A DNA stretch of 64,000 nucleotides from Euonymus europaeus (Eukaryota > Streptophyta > Magnoliopsida > Celastrales > Celastraceae). Shown here piece after piece: positions 59,981-64,000 of the stretch. The DNA is taken from the NCBI GenBank assembly GCA_963580455.1, contig OY756964.1, positions 2,480,001-2,544,000 of the forward strand, written 5' to 3'. The notes below the pieces were generated by a model that was given only the letters and a program-made list of their open reading frames with translations, was not told the origin of the DNA and made no database searches. Position 1 is the first letter of the stretch. Each line of letters begins with the position of its first letter. The position numbers and the translations under genes are program-made.

Positions 59981-60620
59981 GGTAGCATGTAGGGATTTTG
60001 GTTGTACTACTCGTTGGCGTTTGTACTTCTTAGGTTTGTACTATAATCACTTTTGTTCTTTCCAAATTCTTTAAATGAAATCTAAAGTGTGTTGCCCCAT
60101 TTCAAGTGGCTTTTTTTAATGACTGTATATTTGTTTAGCAATGACCAGTGGAGTACTATCGACATAAGACTTGTGTTACTTGGCTTGTAATATGGTTCTT
60201 TGGCTTAGGTCACTACGAAAACCTTTGTCCAGTAATAACTTTTCGGGAGCAACTGGTTTGTTCAAATGTCTATGTGGAAATGGTATATGACTGAAATTGG
60301 GTTGATAATGCTTTCTGTTGTGTACAGTTGAGCACTCAGAGTAATCTAGAGGACTTGGTTAGTAGCAAAAGGATGAATTTATTGGAGGGATGAAGAATTT
60401 ATAGGAGGCGGCGAAATTACTGAATAGTTGTTGGAGAGTGATCGAGAATAAATATTTATATGGAATGAATTTATGTATTATGATTTTAGAGCTAATGGGT
60501 TTAGATTTAATTGCCCTTAGTTGTGATTTGACTGAGATTGAGTTTGTTTCTATTAACTTTTGTTTATGTGATAGTCTTTTAAGACATATTTTTATAGAGG
60601 TACAAATTTCGAGAAATGAA
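59981..60620. other. 3' flank of the haem-domain gene
   Basis: Presumed 3' UTR followed by intergenic DNA up to the TRIM element. No gene seen. Confidence 0.45.
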
Positions 60621-61255
60621 TGATAGAGTCTCACATCAAAAGATGTGGTGGTGGTGATGGTGTTGTTGATAAGGGGAGGTATAGGCCTCCATTTGTAGTC
60701 AAGGTTTTGGGGTGGTATGGGACGCCTTGGGCCTTGGTTACAGCTGACCCATTTGGGTAGGTGCAGTTGGACCTTGACTGTTTGGGCTCGCATATGGGCG
60801 TGGGCCTTATCAATGGTATCAGAACCCTGTCGATCTTAACTCTTGGCCCAGCCCCTGCGGAGTGGCCAGCCATGGAAGTGCCTGCCTGGAATAGGTAGAA
60901 GGTTCGGTCATGGAAGTGCCTATCTGGAATAGGTAGAAGGTTCATGGTGCTCGACACTCTTGGCCCAGCCCTTGCGGAGTTGCCGGTCATGGAAGTGCCT
61001 GCCTGGAATAGGTAGAAGGTCCATGATGCTCGATCAACGTGGACGTTAGTGTTCAAAGGGAGGGTATTGATAGAGTCCCACATCGAAAGATGTGGTGGTG
61101 AGGGTGTTGTTGATAAGGGAAGATATGGGTCTCCCTTAGTAGCCAAGGTTTTTGGGTGGTATGGGCGCCCTGCGCCTTGGTTACAGCTGACCCATTTGGG
61201 TGGGTGCAGTTGGGCCTTGACTGCTTGGGCTCGCGTATGAGCATGGGCCTTATCA
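60621..61255 (+). mobile_element. Complete TRIM (miniature LTR retroelement)
   Basis: The 5' LTR is 60621-60812 and the 3' LTR 61068-61255; both start TGATAGAGTC and end GGGCCTTATCA. One base after the 5' LTR is the primer-binding site TGGTATCAGAACCC (60814), the usual complement of initiator tRNA-Met in plants. A purine tract AAAGGGAGGG lies just before the 3' LTR. The 5-bp target duplication ATGAA is perfect (60616-60620 and 61256-61260). The 255-bp interior has no gag or pol but three copies of CATGGAAGTGCC...GGAATAGGTAGAAGG. The LTRs differ at roughly 20 of 190 positions by hand count, so the insertion is not recent. I saw no 5S-rRNA-like segment, so it is not an obvious Cassandra element. 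Confidence 0.9.
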
Positions 61256-61911
61256 ATGAAGTTACCTCACATTTGGTTGAAAAGAAGGAATGAGTTTAAG
61301 ATGAGCTGATCAAGAACTATTAAGAGAGGGAGAATAGAGAGATGTGAATGAGTTATAAAATTTTGTACATTTGATTAATGTGATAATGAGCATGGGTATT
61401 GATTTAAATGTATTGTATTAAAGATAAAAATATTGTATTACCTTTTTTTTTAATAATTTGATAATTTTATGTGATTTTAATTGAAGAATAAAATTGTTAT
61501 TATTTTAAAAAAATTCTCCATAAGAGAAGCTCATTCTTTTGTCTCATTCATATTCTCTCCAACCAAACGTGAGCTAATCTCCTCAAATAATGCTGTAATT
61601 ATGGGTCTCTTATTTGTGTCAATAGGCTCTACTGGTCTATTAGACTATGACTAATGAGCTTTGGAGTCAACAACAAAGACCTGATTCGGCCCATTTGACT
61701 AGACCGTCTATGATGTAAACCTCGGCCCAATTATACGGCCCATGAATTTGAAAACCTTTTGAATAACGGATGGAGTATTTACAATCGGGACTTGTGGAGT
61801 TGTCTGCTCCTGAGGTTTTATATGACGCTGGAACATAACCCTAAAAAGAGTCCAAAGTCCAAACTGTAGGTAATGCGCTGCAAATTTCGGCAAAAAATCT
61901 GCAACTCTTCA
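61256..61911. other. Intergenic; POP1 promoter at right end
   Basis: AT-rich up to about 61.6 kb, then the probable POP1 promoter with site II motifs and a telo-box, listed separately. No other gene seen. Confidence 0.45.
61688..61845 (+). promoter_or_regulatory. Site II elements and telo-box upstream of POP1
   Basis: GGCCCA (site II, TGGGCC on the other strand) at 61688-61693, 61724-61729 and 61737-61742 is followed by AACCCTAAA (telo-box) at 61837-61845. This pairing is known from plant promoters of ribosomal and ribosome-biogenesis genes and sits 70-220 bp upstream of the POP1 ATG. Confidence 0.6.
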
Positions 61912-64000
61912 ATGGCTACAGATGGAATCAAATTTTCTCAAGTTTCAGCTCCAGTTCCTCGAAAGATCAATGTGCATAAATTTGCGGAGACCAGGGGATC
62001 TGAGCTTGAGGCTCTTCAATCTATTGTTGCAAGTCGATTGGACGGTGATTTCAAGTCTCGGAGAAACAAGAGGAGAAGAACCACCTCGCACAACAAGCAA
62101 GCGGGGAAGAAGAGAGGTAGAAAGAGGCAGAAGTTGGGCGTTGGCCATAGAAGCAATGACTTGGCTCTGGGGAAGGACGAGGAGAAGGTTTCTCGTCGCG
62201 TTCGCCGGAGATATGAGCTTAGAAGGAATCCTTCAAGTGGTTTCTGTACTTCGGGCGATGGGACCAAGAGACTCAGAACACATGTTTGGCATGCGAAGCG
62301 GTTCGCTATGACAAAGCTGTGGGGTTTTCACCTTCCTTTGGGTTTACAGGGCAGGTAATAAGGATGTGTTTTGTTTTGTTGCTAGGATTCTTTACGATAA
62401 TGTTTATTTTTTGGGTATTTATGTTGTTTAATACCAATTTTGATACAAGTTCGAGTCTATGTGACGCAGAGGGAGGGGTTCTAGGGCTCTCTTGAAGTGG
62501 TTCAGACATGGAGTGATTTTACATGATGCTAGCTACCATGCTGCTGTTCAGTTGGAGGGTCCAGAGGCAGGTATTCCTTTTTCGGTTTTTTCTTGCCGTT
62601 TTAGCTTATTGTGGACTGTGAATTGTCCTTGTTCTTCTCCCCTCTAAAATATATTGAAAGATTATTTCCCTATTATTGAGACTGATACTTTAGCGAACAA
62701 GATACGGCAAGTCCCTCTCTCTCTTCCAACATGAACGTCTTTCATTGCGGAACATTGTTTATGGAAGTCCACTCTGGGTAATTGTAATAATGCAGAATTC
62801 AGTGATCAAGTATCTATTAGGTATTATTTGGAACAAGAATATTGAATTCGAAATTGTAAAATTGGCAGGCAGGAATCGCAGGATATGAATTCATTTCAAG
62901 TCTTTTTCAAATGAATTACATGTTAAGTGTATTTGAAATTGCATGAATTTCCCCCTTACTTTGGTTACAGACAGATTTTAACTAATATTGCTCACAGGAT
63001 TCATTAATGTCAGTACTAAGCATGACATTGATGCCTTCACCATCTGTTCAATCTGAAGATGTTTTGAAGTCTGTTCTTTCTGGCATTACCTACAGAAGAG
63101 CCATGGTAGGTTACTCAAGTTCCTTGTCTCACGGAGGATGTGCCAAGGATTTTGATAATTAACTCATTCTTTTGTCAGCTTCATCATGTTGGAGCACCTC
63201 TTTCTAAATCAATTGCTCCTGTGACCTATATGTGGCGGCCTTCTCACCAGCAGAATAGAGGAAATGATGGTAACGATTCTGCTGTTGATAGAAGTCTGAA
63301 ACCACATAGGATTGGTTGCGGGTCAACTTCTCGCCAGCTTTGGGTGTGGATACATGCTTCTGCTTTTGTTGAGGGATATGATGCCTTAAAATTTGCTTGT
63401 CAAAAGGAGGTATATAATTCATTGTTGTCTTTCGTTAGTGTACAGAAGTATACATCTTAATTATAGATACCATCTTTGACCCTCCTTTTTTTTTTGGAGT
63501 GGGGTGAATAAGGAAATACTTTTTCTGTGTCATTCTGACAATAAATTTCAAGCATTAGCTTCTGAGCATGTGCTTGTTGTTGGGAAGGTGATTCTATTTT
63601 TGCAGTATGAATATGATCCTGAGTGAATATACATCCTTGTTAAATTTCACTTCAAGCATTATTTTTTGAGGTGTATGGCACTCGTTTCTAGTATGCTAAT
63701 TTCTATTTTCTAAGTTCTATATTCTCATTACTCAGATGGGTGAGAGAGACATCTTGATTAATTGTCTCTCACTTGAGGGTCAACTTGCAAAAATAGAAGT
63801 GATGGGATCAAATGCATTTCAACTTCTTCAAAAAACATTACACCCTGTAACTTAGTGAGTTACCTCAACTTAGATTTGGAATTTTAGACCATTTTAAACC
63901 GAGTTGAGAATTTGACTGTGACTAACTGATGGATTTGCAGTGTTCCAGATAATTATTGGCAATTGAAGCGTTGTTCTTCTGAGGCTGATAAGTGTTCTCA
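61912..64000 (+). CDS. POP1: POP1, largest protein of RNase P / RNase MRP (5' part, cut by the right edge)
   Basis: Nuclear/nucleolar subunit needed for tRNA 5' maturation and pre-rRNA cleavage. Six exons are visible: 61912-62354, 62470-62566, 62998-63105, 63179-63409, 63736-63854 and 63941 to the edge. Family signatures: PRKINVHKFAETRGSELEAL at the N-terminus, a basic RRNKRRRTTSHNK stretch, LRTHVWHAKRF, LPLGLQGRGRG, WFRHGVILHDASYHAAVQLE, GITYRRAM and IAPVTYMWRPS. The ATG at 61912 (MATDG) is preferred; an in-frame ATG 39 nt upstream is possible. Intron 2 must begin with GC (62567) because the adjacent GT donor leads to a frameshift and stop. The remaining C-terminal two-thirds lies beyond the window. 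Confidence 0.93.

Noticed and set aside
60621..61255. Cassandra TRIM
   Set aside because: I could not see the 5S rRNA-like A-box/C-box core in the LTRs.
60359..61256. Frames of 61-171 residues over the TRIM element
   Set aside because: They follow LTR sequence in both repeats and the internal repeat; TRIM elements do not encode proteins.
62566..62570. GT donor for POP1 exon 2 at 62571
   Set aside because: It shifts the frame and meets a stop; the GC donor four bases earlier restores the conserved reading.

Overview
The window is nuclear DNA from a flowering plant, most likely a eudicot; I cannot name the species. It is AT-rich, its genes are split by GT-AG introns with T-rich branch regions, and every recognised protein is a plant family. 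All reading was by eye: splice sites were placed by keeping frame, matching GT-AG and following family sequence. Exon lengths were then summed, and every complete multi-exon gene closes in frame.

Layout. 0-0.45 kb: possible 3' end of an unidentified gene. 2.0-3.3 kb (-): WRKY23-like transcription factor with a W-box-rich promoter. 3.9-5.1 kb: TIR element carrying an 84-bp tandem repeat. 10.7-11.1 kb (-): UPBEAT1-like atypical bHLH. 14.3-15.2 kb (-): intronless UBE2O/PHO2-type E2. 18.0-20.8 kb (-): stachyose synthase, 4 exons. 25.7-27.2 kb (-): secreted glycine-rich wall protein. 29.1-33.6 kb (+): two tandem pectin methylesterases, 5 exons each. 36.4-49.3 kb (-): complete 27-exon NOMO (Nodal modulator) homologue of 1198 aa. 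55.3-60.0 kb (+): 8-exon secreted, membrane-anchored protein with an ethylbenzene-dehydrogenase-type haem-binding domain. 61.9 kb to the right edge (+): POP1 of RNase P/MRP, cut by the window end.

There is no operon-like logic. Several products enter the secretory pathway: NOMO as an ER membrane protein, and the glycine-rich protein and the two PMEs as wall proteins. That is a common theme, not evidence of co-regulation. The space between genes is dominated by small non-autonomous elements and tandem duplications.

The most rewarding structures are: a complete 635-bp TRIM retroelement with LTRs, PBS, PPT and a perfect 5-bp TSD; a Stowaway-like MITE inserted in only one of the two PME copies; a ~90-bp minisatellite expanded behind the second PME; a NOMO intron segment repeated between the PMEs; a Helitron 3' terminus lying exactly at the edge of a direct duplication; a hAT-like MITE with a 7-bp TSD in an intron; and a GC-AG intron in POP1 whose GT alternative 4 nt away would frameshift. 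I found no wholly new gene system. The haem-domain membrane protein and the short E2 are the least understood coding genes.
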